This document shows, piece after piece, positions 46,461-55,696 of a stretch of 64,000 nt of DNA (position 1 is the first letter of the stretch; every line of letters begins with the position of its first letter). Source of the stretch: Shouchella xiaoxiensis. Lineage in GTDB: Bacteria > Bacillota > Bacilli > Bacillales > Bacillaceae_D. Where the stretch lies: contig NZ_JAFBCV010000006.1 of NCBI RefSeq assembly GCF_016907895.1, positions 171,693-235,692 on the forward strand. Reading direction: 5' to 3'. Below the pieces are notes generated by a model that ran no database searches, was not told the DNA's origin, and saw nothing but the letters and a program-made list of their open reading frames with translations. The position numbers and the translations under genes were made by a program.

Positions 46461-48563
46461 ATGAAGGTTCTTGATGTACAAGAAGTGATCGATGCGATTG
46501 ACAAAATCAAGCTTTCCAAACAACAGGATTCCGACAACATTGAAAGCTTACGGGCAAGCATCCAGAAGATTGAACAACTAGAGTCCTTGCAAGGCCAAGG
46601 CGGAGAGGCGTTAAAAGACCATTTTAAGAGGCTTCATTTACCTGTTCTCGAAGCGTTTCATTTACTCATTCGTCAATACATGGAACAATTAGATACAGTC
46701 AAGTCGAACGTACTCGGCTTTGAATCAAGCTCGGCCATCGTTAGAGAGGAGTTCCTTTCTGGTGAGATTAAGAACGGCCTTGAACGCATCGCGACAACGG
46801 CAACAGACGATGCGAGCGAAATTGAATCAATTCGCACCTCGATTAGTGATATTCTTGCGCTTACACCTTTTTCAATGGAAGAGGTCTTAAGACAGGTAGA
46901 CCGGGGTAAAGACCACGCAAGAGAAACAATTGGGAAACTACATGCGCTCGACGAAGAAAATGAAGCATTGTTGGCGCAAGCCGAAACCACGCTCCAAGAA
47001 GTGACGACCGTTGTCTCTCACGTTGCAAACTGGTCGAGTGGCGGAGCAATTCTTTCCGCAGAAACACTTGCCGAAATCGATGCAAATCTAGAAGCTTTAT
47101 ACACGAACCTCGTCACCGAAGCGATCCAAATGGCGCCACCGGACACATTAGACCTGACCGGACAGGAAAGCGCGATCTACCAGACGGCGTTGCCAGTTGA
47201 GTTCTTCTACACGGGCGCTTATGCCAATATCCCGGGCGGACTCGAATCAATGAGCTGGTATTACATGAACCATTTCCCGGTCAGCGCGATGGCGAATGAC
47301 GAACAAGCGATTCAAGCATGCGCGATGCCCCCTGTCGAGCAAGACGTGGACGAAGGCGGGCGATGGTGGGATTCAACGTTCAACTTCTTTAAAGGGCTAG
47401 GGAGCGGAGCTGTAAATGCCGTAGGAGATGCGGTTGAAGGTGTTGTTGATGTCGTTACTGATCCAATAGGGTTCATTACTGATACGACTGAATTTATTGG
47501 CGCGATTGTGGAAGATCCTGCGTTGGTAGGAGAAATTGCGAATGAACTGTGGAACGCATTTGAGGACGATGTGATCAATGGCGACGCGCAAAGCCGTGGC
47601 GAGTGGACTGGGTATGCTCTGGGGCTTATTGGTACAGCGGTTGTCGGCGATAAAGGTGTTTCGAAAATCGCGAATAGCAGCCAAATGGCCAAGCTAGGTC
47701 GAATCGGTGGCAAGGACGGTTACAAAACCCGGCATGAGATTGAATTAAGACTGGCGACGCAAACTCCTCCAACCCGACCGAGTTTTCGAACTTCTATGAG
47801 TAACACGCGAACCAGAGGAGTACAAGCACTCAACACCTATGCAAAAAACATGAAAATGAGCGCTACAATAGCCACTGGCCAAGCGAGCCTTGCCGTAAAA
47901 GGAGCCACTGGGCAAGTGAAAGACCGCTTTGTTCGTGGAATGGACAATCTCCAAACCAACCTCAATGGCAGTACGCCTTCTCTTGCGCCAGCCGGAGGCC
48001 CAGTGAATCATGTGCCATATAATGCGATGGATTCGCGGAAGATTCAACAAGATGTTGGCGGGGTAAAGCAGGAGCAGTTGAGGAAGATAGAGGTAGGGAG
48101 TGGGGTTAATCACTATACGCGGGTCGATGGAAAGAAAGCGTTAAAACCAAACATAAGTTACACAACCCAAAATGGCTATCGCTACAAAACCGATTCAGAG
48201 GGAAGAATTAAAAGTGTGGAGGCAAATCTTCAGTTAGGTCAGGGTAAGCGAAATACATATGCCCAAAGAAAAGTTGGTGGTGTTGATCGATTGTCTGGTG
48301 ACGATGGTGGTCATTTAATTGCTAGTATTTTTAAAGGATCTGGTGATATTGATAATTTGGTGCCTATGAATGCTAATTTGAATAGAAGCGAGTATAAAAT
48401 GTTAGAAAATACATGGAAAAAAGCATTGGAAGCTGGTAAGGAAGTGAGTGTAAGTGTTAAGCCAATTTATAGTTCATCCAATAAAAGGCCAGATGAATTT
48501 AGGATTAATTATATTATTGATGGGAGAAAAGAATCAGAGATATTAACTAATTATACGAGTTAA
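46461..48563 (+). CDS. LXG-domain polymorphic toxin with DNA/RNA non-specific endonuclease tip
   Basis: The 700-residue protein has an N-terminal LXG domain (about 1-210; begins MKVLDVQEVIDAIDKIK, long helices, type VII export), a middle linker with a glycine-rich hydrophobic segment (about 310-400), and a C-terminal toxin domain (about 530-700). The tip matches the Endonuclea_NS_2 group: YRYKTDSEGRI, DDGGHLIASIFKGSGDIDNL with the catalytic His near 617, and NANLNRSEYKMLENTW. ATG 46461 has GGGAAGGG upstream; an in-frame ATG at 46437 is less likely. GC falls clearly in the last 170 codons, a sign of toxin-tip exchange. The immunity gene follows. Confidence 0.88.
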   Translation: MKVLDVQEVIDAIDKIKLSKQQDSDNIESLRASIQKIEQLESLQGQGGEALKDHFKRLHLPVLEAFHLLIRQYMEQLDTVKSNVLGFESSSAIVREEFLSGEIKNGLERIATTATDDASEIESIRTSISDILALTPFSMEEVLRQVDRGKDHARETIGKLHALDEENEALLAQAETTLQEVTTVVSHVANWSSGGAILSAETLAEIDANLEALYTNLVTEAIQMAPPDTLDLTGQESAIYQTALPVEFFYTGAYANIPGGLESMSWYYMNHFPVSAMANDEQAIQACAMPPVEQDVDEGGRWWDSTFNFFKGLGSGAVNAVGDAVEGVVDVVTDPIGFITDTTEFIGAIVEDPALVGEIANELWNAFEDDVINGDAQSRGEWTGYALGLIGTAVVGDKGVSKIANSSQMAKLGRIGGKDGYKTRHEIELRLATQTPPTRPSFRTSMSNTRTRGVQALNTYAKNMKMSATIATGQASLAVKGATGQVKDRFVRGMDNLQTNLNGSTPSLAPAGGPVNHVPYNAMDSRKIQQDVGGVKQEQLRKIEVGSGVNHYTRVDGKKALKPNISYTTQNGYRYKTDSEGRIKSVEANLQLGQGKRNTYAQRKVGGVDRLSGDDGGHLIASIFKGSGDIDNLVPMNANLNRSEYKMLENTWKKALEAGKEVSVSVKPIYSSSNKRPDEFRINYIIDGRKESEILTNYTS

Positions 48564-48579
48564 AAATGGAGGGATAAGA

Positions 48580-49002
48580 TTGGATACAAAAGTAATGGAA
48601 ACCATTTATCAAAAAATAGCTAATACACTCACTACAATTATTCCAGAGGAATGGGAAAGAGTATATGTTTACGCTGAGATGAGGGAAGGGTATAAACGTG
48701 TATTTTTTTATTATTTCCCTAAGGGTAGGAAAGAGCCTATATACAGCTTAGATATATCAGATAGGTTTTTATTAGATGAGGATGAATATGAGTCGAAGGA
48801 ATATGAGTTATATAAAATTTTCTTCGAGTTAAGAAAAGAATTCCAAGATCAAGGGCAAGAACCGTGGAACGCGTTAACATTCATATTGGACGACACAGGT
48901 AAAATGAAAATAGATTTGGTATATGAGGATGTATCCCAAACGAGTCCTGTTGATAAAAGATCTTTTTGGGAGTCTAAGTATCTTGGCATAAGAAGTGAAT
49001 GA
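48580..49002 (+). CDS. YezG-family immunity protein
   Basis: The 140-residue acidic protein resembles YezG/DUF600, the immunity partner of YeeF-type LXG nucleases. It opens with KVMETIYQKIANTLTTIIPE, and has RVYVYAEMREGYKRVFFYYF and NALTFILDDTGKMKIDLVYE. The start is TTG behind GGAGGG, 16 bases after the toxin stop. It would bind and block the nuclease tip inside the producing cell. Confidence 0.85.
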   Translation: MDTKVMETIYQKIANTLTTIIPEEWERVYVYAEMREGYKRVFFYYFPKGRKEPIYSLDISDRFLLDEDEYESKEYELYKIFFELRKEFQDQGQEPWNALTFILDDTGKMKIDLVYEDVSQTSPVDKRSFWESKYLGIRSE

Positions 49003-49199
49003 ATATTGAGCTTCGGGTGTATTTGTTACTCTTTTTTAGATAAAAGACTCACTGATGAAATGTGTTAAACCGCATAAAAAAGCAGGCTTTTAATTGGTTT
49101 CTATGATGACTATTATGAATAAACTCTAACATGGTATAGATCACTGAGTATTTTGGCATTTTTTGAATCGTTTAAAAAGGAAATCGAAATAAACAAATG

Positions 49200-49232
49200 A
49201 GTCATAGTTCCTTAAGGGGCTATGACTTCTTA
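49200..49232 (+). terminator. Hairpin downstream of the immunity gene
   Basis: AGTCATAG (49200-49207) pairs with CTATGACT (49220-49227), with CCTT/AAGG pairing inside, followed by TCTT. It probably ends the LXG operon transcript about 200 bases past the immunity gene. Confidence 0.55.
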
Positions 49233-49249
49233 AATTACTCTCGCCCGAG

Positions 49250-49385
49250 GGGGTAACAACCTTCAAATCAACCTCAATGGGGGCACACCTGCCCTTGCGT
49301 CAGCCAGAGGCACAGTGAACAATATGCCATATAATGTGCGATCGATTCGAGGGAGATTCAACAAGGTGTTGGCGGCATGGTTTAT
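49250..49385 (+). pseudogene. Fragment of an LXG toxin gene (linker before the toxin tip)
   Basis: The DNA here (CAACCTTCAAATCAACCTC, GCCATATAATG, GATTCAACAAG-GTGTTGGCGG) matches 47945-48063 in the intact LXG gene, the linker just before the toxin domain. What follows differs from the intact tip and is broken by stops to about 49560, so it is probably an orphan alternative toxin tip that has decayed. It fits the orphan-module pattern of polymorphic toxin loci. Confidence 0.75.
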
Positions 49386-49562
49386 AAGGTTGTTGTGCCG
49401 GAATTTAATTTGTTTCCCATATAGAGAAGCTAAAACAGCTTGAACGGTTTGCTCTATGCTTACTTACTGGAAATTGAGAAGAAGCGACCGGCTATTTATC
49501 TTCCAGAGAACTCGAAAGATGGAAGAAAGTCTGCTTATTACTATAAGAAAGATTTAGTGTGA

Positions 49563-49588
49563 AAAAAGCAGCCATTGGCTGCTTTTTA
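49563..49588. terminator. Bidirectional terminator
   Basis: AAAAGCAGCC (49563-49572) pairs with GGCTGCTTTT (49576-49585) around a short loop, with T's on both ends. It lies between the decayed toxin tip and the convergent DUF418 pseudogene. Confidence 0.75.
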
Positions 49589-50701
49589 CGTTGTATGTGG
49601 TGATGATTTGCGGTATAGAAGCATGCGGAAAATGTGGTCGATCGGTCCATTTTTTTGTTGGGTTTCGAGCCAGTATGCAAATCCTACGGCTGTGAGTCAA
49701 ATGCAGAATGTCAGCGCCCATCCTGCTGCCATACCTAGTTGATTACCTAAATCAAAGGTTAGTGGGGAGAGGAAGAGAATTAACATGATCTCGTTGAAAT
49801 AAATAAGTAAAGCGAACGTTTACCGAGTGATGTAATGGCTGTTACAGCAAGGTTTGGTTTTGTCAGTTTTGGTCCAATTCATCCAAAAATAGCCACATAT
49901 CCAACGCCGCCTACGGTACCAATTCAACCCGATAAAAGCTGGAGCTAAATCAATGATTTGATAGTTATACAACGTGTGGGGAATAGCCCCGACAATGGAG
50001 AGCGTTAAACCGAGAACAGCAGCTTTCTACAAGAAAGGCTTTTTCTCTGGCTTCTCATTAATAAGCCCTTTTTTTCAGCCCATATGCCCATTAGAATTGA
50101 TACACTAACAGGTAACAAAAAGTGCGCAAGAAACGGACCCCCTGTGAGAAATTGCATAAATTGAGCGGTTACTTTTTCGAAATAACTCCCTTTGGCAGCA
50201 GGGATAAATTCAGCGCAATTAAACTGGGTGTAAGCCATAGCTGCCTAAGCTAATGGTAGAATCACAATATAAGAGAGCGATAAGATGATTATGCTCTTTA
50301 GCACCGTTTTGTCGTTCTTAAATAAGAGCCAACAGGATAAAAGAAGTGCGGTACCATAGATTGCTAGAATGTCTTTTCCACCTATCAGAACCGATAGAAT
50401 AAAACTAAATAGAATTAAATACCACGCTCTGCGAAAAAGGGAGCTCTTGGCATCTTTTAAGTTTTTGTTTCGTTTCATGTAACTGCGGACAATTAACGTG
50501 AGTCCGTAGCCAAACAAAAGTGCAAACGCAAACATTGCTCTCGCTCGGTTATTAACAAATGTTTAAGCTTTCTGGGCGGCTAAGTAAAGAACTGCCCAAA
50601 AATAAGGAAGCGTGGGCAAGGGCAACTAACGAAAGCATAAACCCTCTTGCTAAATCGAGTGAGATAAATCGTTTTTTTGTTGGCTGAATCGTTGGTTTCA
50701 T
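49586..50701 (-). pseudogene. Broken DUF418-family membrane protein gene
   Basis: Three minus-strand pieces are one gene split by frameshifts and stops. They are an N-terminal FISLDLARGFMLSLVALAHA (ATG near 50701, AAAGGTGG site), a middle stretch MFAFALLFGYGLTLIVRSYM with further membrane segments near 50245-50535, a piece near 50005-50238, and a C-terminal GPIDHIFRMLLYRKSS ending at 49586. The SLDxxRGxxL start and GPxExxxRxxxY end are the DUF418 (YeiB-like) hallmarks. The product would be a polytopic membrane protein of unknown role; this copy is dead. Confidence 0.8.
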
Positions 50702-50799
50702 TTGGGCAATACCACCTTTCGTAGAGTGTTTTTTCCGCCATTTTATGGCAGAACATGACTCTTCATAGCATTGGCGAAACGAGTCATCAAAACTCATAG

Positions 50800-50870
50800 G
50801 TACTTATAAATAAATAGGTTCTTATCATGTGGGTACTTATGAGTACTTATAAGTACTTATTAGTACGAAT
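50800..50870. repeat. Phased GTACTTAT direct repeats, possible operator
   Basis: GTACTTAT occurs at 50800, 50833, 50843 and 50853, with near copies at 50818 (GTTCTTAT) and 50863 (GTACGAAT). The last four starts are exactly 10 bases apart, one helical turn. The array lies about 100-170 bases upstream of the DUF418 start. A regulator binding site or a microsatellite-like expansion are both possible. Confidence 0.55.
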
Positions 50871-51041
50871 GAGGATGAGTTGGTGAAAGGAGTCAAAAAC
50901 GGTTCTTTGGTGGAAAGAAAACGGTGCGAGGTCCGGATATAAGATTTTGCGCATGTTGTTTATAATTAGAAGAAGAGTCGATTACGGGAGAGGAGGGTGT
51001 AACGTGAAACAATTAGATATAGTCGTCGTTAGAATCGGTCA

Positions 51042-51838
51042 TACTAGGCGATAAACATGTTTTGCTCCTTTCTCCCCAAGGAATCGAGCCAGAAGGAGAT
51101 CGGTATCAGAACCAACATCAAACAGGCTATTTCATAGGCGACTACAGAAATGGCGTATTTGAGCGCGGTGCTTTTACAGAGCTTGATTTTGGGCACGACT
51201 TCTATGCGGTACAAATCTTTCTCGACGGAAAAGGACGAAGAATCGCAATCGGTTGAATGGATATGTGGGAATCGCCAATGCCAAGTCAAAAAGAAGGTTG
51301 GGCGGGCGCGTTGACGTTGCCACGCGAATTACGTTTAGCAGACGACGCAAAATAAGGATGACACCAGTCGATGAACTAAAGGCATTGCGTATGAATAAGA
51401 AGAAACTAGGTCAAAATAGTGTGACTGGCGTTGAGCAGGTTGATCTGACAGAGCAAGAAGTGGAACTTGAGTTAGCTTTTGATATTGATCAAACGGATGC
51501 ATCTGTGTTCGGAGTGAAAGTCGCTTGTGCTGAAGATGGCAGCGAATAAACAGTCCTTACTTTCGATCGATTAGAACAGACTGTTACACTAGACCGCGAC
51601 TTATCTGGAGAAGGAGTTAGTGGTGCAAGGATAGCATCAATTCTTTTGGTTCATACGCTAAATGTGCGTTTCGTTCTCGCCCGTTCCTCCATTGAAGTGT
51701 TTATAAATGACGGAGAAACGGTACTGACGAGCCGGATCTATCCGAAAGAAAGCAGTCAAAGCATCTTTTTCTTTTGCTGAAGGCGGAACGGCAAACCTTC
51801 TTGGAGACGGTTATCAACTGAAAACGATATTGGAGTAA
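51042..51838 (+). pseudogene. Truncated, frameshifted GH32 sucrose-6-phosphate hydrolase gene
   Basis: The plus strand in shifting frames reads [54 protein letters not shown] and RSSIEVFINDGETVLTSRIY, all typical of SacA/ScrB-type GH32 enzymes from the mid-propeller to the C-terminal sandwich. The 5' half with the catalytic WMNDPNG motif is absent, and stops lie near 51257, 51354 and 51549. The end is TAA 51836 with a terminator after it. Confidence 0.85.
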
Positions 51839-51841
51839 AGA

Positions 51842-51876
51842 AAAAAGCAAGCTTTCGGAAGAAAGCTTGCTTTTTG
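51842..51876 (+). terminator. Terminator after the GH32 remnant
   Basis: AAAAAGCAAGCTTTC (51842-51856) pairs with GAAAGCTTGCTTTTT (51862-51876) around a short loop. It is a strong stem with a T tract. Confidence 0.85.
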
Positions 51877-51956
51877 TAGTTTCTACAAAGGAGAACGTGA
51901 TGATGAGAACGAAGCATTACGTACATAATTCTAAAAGGAGGGATAGGTTTTAAATC

Positions 51957-52028
51957 ATGTCTACAATTTTAAGCGCGGTTAAAAACTCTAAATTTATGTT
52001 AGATAAGGTTGTGTTATATCTGTGTTAA
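51957..52028 (+). CDS. Possible 23-residue peptide of unknown role
   Basis: A short frame (MSTILSAVKNSKFMLDKVVL plus 3 residues) follows AAAAGGAGGG, though the spacing of 14 bases is long. It converges on the PlcR-like regulator gene. It could be translated, but nothing else supports it. Confidence 0.2.
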   Translation: MSTILSAVKNSKFMLDKVVLYLC

Positions 52029-52035
52029 GTTGCGG

Positions 52036-52935
52036 CTAAATAGCAGTGAGTTCATTTATTTTAATCTTAACAAACTTAACAAGGTTGTCGTTCTTTTGTA
52101 TATTAAAAATTATAAGCGCATCATTCATGTGACTTAATGCTTCCTCTAGTTGACCAAGCATATAGTAATTATAACCAGCTTGATATATTACATCTCCTAA
52201 TAAATATAAGCTGTCATTCTCTACACAAATATCAATAGCTTCTAAACAATATGACAAAGCTTTATCATAATTTTCTTGAGCTGTATAACATTTTGAGAGG
52301 TTGAATAGAATTTTGGGTAAAATCTTATTTTTACTTTGCGATGAAGTGAATTTTTTTTGTTCATCTATACACTCAAGGAACAATTTTGTCGCTAAATCAT
52401 AGACTTTTTCATAGTATAGAATTAAACCATAGCTTACTTTTATTTCGATTTTTTGGATATGAGTTTCCTCATTCTCTTGATCTACTTCCATTATTAGGGC
52501 TGAATTTATTAATTTTTCAGCATAATTAAAGTCGTTACTATAATGATATGCACAAATAGCCTGATGCCAATATAGATACTGTTTTTGAAATGGTGAAATA
52601 TATTTATTTTTTTCAGCTGATAATTCATTATCAATTACATATTTAAGAGACAAATAATCTCTTCTAGATTTTAAATTATCAATAACAGACTTTACTTCCA
52701 ATTGATTTGTTGAATTCTTATAATTTGTTTTATATTGACCATATAAATAAGACATATCTACCTGTAGTCGTTCGCTTAATAGGTATAGAACCTGTGAAGA
52801 AGGATTTTCATTTCCAGTTCCTCTTTCTAAATTACTCACTTGTGCTTGAGTACAAATGCCTTTTGCTAAATCTTTTTGGGTAATCCCTCTTAATTTTCTT
52901 AGGTGCCTTATTCGTTCGCCTAAAAGGTGTCTCAT
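52036..52935 (-). CDS. PlcR/Rgg-like quorum-sensing regulator (XRE HTH plus TPR repeats)
   Basis: The 299-residue protein has an N-terminal XRE HTH (ERIRHLRKLRGITQKDLAKG, then QAQVSNLERG) followed by TPR-type helical hairpins to the C-terminus (LFNLSKCYTAQENYDKALSY and AGYNYYMLGQLEEALSHMND). This is the architecture of RNPP-family peptide receptors such as PlcR. ATG 52935 follows GGAGG at good spacing; an ATG four codons upstream lies ahead of that site. The likely cognate peptide gene lies at 55344-55496 on the same strand, with insertion sequences between. Targets are not known. Confidence 0.8.
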   Translation of the reverse strand: MRHLLGERIRHLRKLRGITQKDLAKGICTQAQVSNLERGTGNENPSSQVLYLLSERLQVDMSYLYGQYKTNYKNSTNQLEVKSVIDNLKSRRDYLSLKYVIDNELSAEKNKYISPFQKQYLYWHQAICAYHYSNDFNYAEKLINSALIMEVDQENEETHIQKIEIKVSYGLILYYEKVYDLATKLFLECIDEQKKFTSSQSKNKILPKILFNLSKCYTAQENYDKALSYCLEAIDICVENDSLYLLGDVIYQAGYNYYMLGQLEEALSHMNDALIIFNIQKNDNLVKFVKIKINELTAI

Positions 52936-53089
52936 AAAATCCTCCATTGAGCGTGTATATTCTTATTTCAAAAGTAAAGTGTAGTTCATTCTAAAATATA
53001 ATTCTATAAATACAACTAATTATAATTATATTATATATAAATATAACAATCAATTATTCCAAAATGCAAAAATCGGATATTCATTAGAG

Positions 53090-55263
53090 CGCGTAAAAAA
53101 TCTTGTGTAAATGAGTAAAAGCACGAAAAAAGGAATCCCTTTTCTAGTAGAATTAAGTCACCACAACCAATTCACAGAAAAGAGGACTTCCCTATGACTG
53201 ATTTTACTACAGATATTGCTCAAGCTCTAGTGCGAAAAGAAGATGTAAACGAAGTGTTTCGTTCTCATTCATAAAAAGCTGTGAACACCCTATTAGCCAC
53301 AGAGCTCACTGCTTTTTTGACTACGAGAAATACGATCGTGTTGGGTTTGGTTCTGGCAATTCGAGAAATGGGACTTACACTCGTAGGCTTCATACCGAGT
53401 TTGGTGATCTTCAGCTATTCATTCCAAGGGATCGTAACGTCGATTTTCACCAATAAACGGTGGCGCCTTATAAGCGCTCAAATGAAACCCTAGAGTCGTT
53501 TGTCATACGTATATATCAAAAAGTTGTCACGATAATTGAAATCGCTGATCTGTTGGAGCGCATGTATGGGCATCATTAAACGCCTCAAACCGTCTTAAAT
53601 ATGACCAAAACAATGGAAACACAAGTCAAAGCCTTTAAAGAACGCTCGCTAGCAAAGCGATATGTCTGTATCTATTAAGATGCTACTTTTATTGCGGTGA
53701 AGCGGGACACGGTTTCAAAAGAAGCCGATTGTTTAGTCTTTGGCATTCAAGAAGACGGCTCAAAAGAGGTCTTGGCGTATACGATTGCCCCAACGGAATC
53801 TGGATAGGCTACACTGAGTTGGACAGAATTTTTAAGGTCAAGTAGACTACAATCAATATGATTGAGGAGAGTTAATCATGACCAAAAGAAAACGTCGAAC
53901 GTTTAGTGAAGATTTCAAAAAACAAATGGTTCAACTTTATCAATCAGGAAAGCCACGAAGCGAAATCATTCGTGAATACGATTTAACGTCATCTACGCTT
54001 GATAAATGGGTAAAACAAAAGTCGCGCGATCTATGGCCAGAGAAGAATAAAAGTCGAACTAGAAAAGAAGAACTGGACGGTTTCACGTCGTCGTATTAGA
54101 CGTATCATGACGGAACAAGGACTTGTGGATGCCTATACGGTCTCGCAATTTAAACCGTCTAAAAGCGCGTGTAATGAATCAAAAGTAAGAAATACATTAA
54201 AACGACAGTTCGATCAAAACCAGGAATTGAAGGTGATCGTGAGTGATTTAACCTACGTTCGCGTAAATCAAAAATTGCATTATATTTGTCTATTAATTGA
54301 TTTTATTTAACCGTAAAATTATTGGACATAGTGCTGGACCTAATAAGAACGCTGAACTCGTTCAACGTGCGTTTGCATCCGTGAAAGGGAATCTGAATCA
54401 ACTGGAATTGTTTCATACAAATCGCTAGAGGCGTTTGGCATCCAGCGTTCTTTAAGTGATAAAGGGACGCCCTATGACAATGCCGTAGCTGAAGCTACTT
54501 TCAAGACTATCAAAACCGAGTTCATTCGCGGGAAGTTTTTTTCTAGCCAACACGAACTTGACCTTGAACTGTTTGATTACGTTCATTGTATAACCAGATT
54601 CGTTTTCATGGATCATTAGGTTACGTAGCACCATCCGAGTACAAGTTAGTAGACCTTTAAATAATTGTCCGATTTACTGTTGCCATTCCAATCCGCGTTT
54701 ATTTGGCAAGAAGTTCTTGAGAACGTTCTTTTGTTTATTTCCGATGGGCTAAAAGGCATCAAAGATGCCATCCAATACATGTATCCATCGTCACGTTACC
54801 AAGTATGCTGCGTACATCTTTCACTTAACCTCGCTCATAAAGTTCGTGTGTCTGATCGTGTAGAAGTCTGTGAGGATTTTAAGCGTGTGTATCGTTCTTC
54901 AAGTCAAAAAGAAGGACAAGAAGCCTTGATGTCTTTATAGCAAAGTGGAAAAAAGCGTATCCTCGTGCGATCCCAGCCCTTGAACAGAACGAGCATATTC
55001 TGACATTTTATGCGTTTCCTATGGCGATTTGGCGAAGCATTTACTCAACAAACGTAAAGAGCAATTCCCGAATAAGTCATCGATTGAACGCTTTCTAGTG
55101 AGTCAATTTGAACCATACAATCAAAAAGTTTTCAACACGATGTCACCTTGGGTTTGATCAAGCACGAGCTGAATTAATGGAAATGTTTGATCAGGTAGAA
55201 GCGTAAAAAACGACTTACACACTAAAAATAGGGCTTCTATTTACACAAAATTCTTGAAGGTCC
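53090..55263 (+). mobile_element. IS256-family insertion sequence, interrupted and decayed
   Basis: The ends show imperfect inverted repeats (left AAAAAATCTTGTGTAAAT near 53095-53112, right ATTTACACAAAATTCTTGAA near 55240-55258). Inside is a Mutator-type transposase gene from ATG 53194 to TAA 55204. It begins MTDFTTDIAQALVRKEDVNE, with DATFIAVKRD and IQEDGSKEVLAYTIAPTES in the middle, and DGLKGIKDAIQYMYPSSRYQ downstream. It is broken by stops (for example after 53270) and by an inserted IS3-family element, so it cannot move by itself. It lies between the PlcR-like gene and the PapR-like peptide gene. Confidence 0.85.
53801..54690 (+). mobile_element. IS3-family (IS150-like) element inserted in the IS256 transposase gene
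   Basis: The ends are TGGATAGGCTACACTGAGTT and the complement-like ...GTTGCCATTCCA, with ATC on each side (53798-53800 and 54691-54693) as a 3-base target duplication. Removing 53801-54693 restores the IS256 reading frame as APTES then AFIWQEV. Inside, an orfA start at 53878 (MTKRKRRTFSEDFKKQMVQL) runs into orfB sequence (RRRIRRIMTEQGLVDAYTVS) out of frame through an internal deletion, followed by VIVSDLTYVRVNQK. The element is about 890 bases and defective. Confidence 0.85.
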
Positions 55264-55282
55264 CATTCATTAAAAATGAATA

Positions 55283-55340
55283 CGTTATATAATTTAAAAA
55301 CAAATACACCTAGGTGTATTTGTTTTTAAGTTATATAACG
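55283..55340 (-). terminator. Very long hairpin, probable terminator of the peptide gene
   Basis: A 58-base near-perfect palindrome centred on CCTAGG: CGTTATATAA at the left end pairs with TTATATAACG at the right, with AAAACAAATACACC facing its complement between; only about one pair is mismatched. It starts 3 bases past the stop of the peptide gene on the minus strand and ends in T-rich sequence on that strand. Confidence 0.7.
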
Positions 55341-55343
55341 ATC

Positions 55344-55496
55344 TTAGAGCGATGAGTTATGATTTGGTAATTCCGAGTGATGACCGGGTAAATCTGCATA
55401 TGGTGTTTCTTCTGTTAATATTGTAGTTATAGATGGATAGTTTAATAGAGTGGTAAAATTAAGAGACAATACAAAAAAAAGTATTATACTTTTCAC
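55344..55496 (-). CDS. PapR-like secreted signalling peptide precursor with two heptapeptide units
   Basis: The 50-residue product begins at GTG 55496, 6 bases after AGGGAGG. Residues 2-25 are a basic-plus-hydrophobic signal segment (KSIILFFVLSLNFTTLLNY). The C-terminus holds two adjacent 7-mers, ADLPGHH (34-40) and SELPNHN (41-47), both fitting [AS][DE]LP[GN]H[HN], then SSL. The mature PlcR signal of Bacillus cereus is the heptapeptide ADLPFEF, so length and first four residues agree. A promoter and a strong terminator frame the gene. It is probably exported, trimmed and sensed by the PlcR-like protein at 52036-52935. This pairing is an inference. Confidence 0.65.
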   Translation of the reverse strand: MKSIILFFVLSLNFTTLLNYPSITTILTEETPYADLPGHHSELPNHNSSL

Positions 55497-55525
55497 GGAT
55501 AATCCTCCCTTCTTAATATAAATAT

Positions 55526-55554
55526 ATTGTATCATTATGCATGTATTTTATGAA
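55526..55554 (-). promoter_or_regulatory. Predicted promoter of the peptide gene
   Basis: On the minus strand TTCATA (55549-55554) and TACAAT (55526-55531) are spaced by 17 bases, about 30 bases before the GTG start. The spacer contains the palindrome ATGCAT, a possible regulator site. No clear PlcR box was found. Confidence 0.45.
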
Positions 55555-55696
55555 CTGTTTTTATGTTTTTTTTTGGTTATAAAGAGGGTTAAAAATCATT
55601 AAGTTATCAAAAGATAGTATATAATGTAAAAAATATAATTCTAAAGTTTTGTTTTACGTTCGTTTTTTGAATCCGATAAGCGGTAAAAGGTATCTA

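Noticed and set aside
51062..51549. Two medium plus-strand frames read as separate small genes
   Set aside because: They are pieces of one decayed GH32 gene split by frameshifts.
53281..54940. Short frames within 53.2-55.0 kb as independent genes
   Set aside because: All belong to the broken IS256 or IS3 transposase genes.
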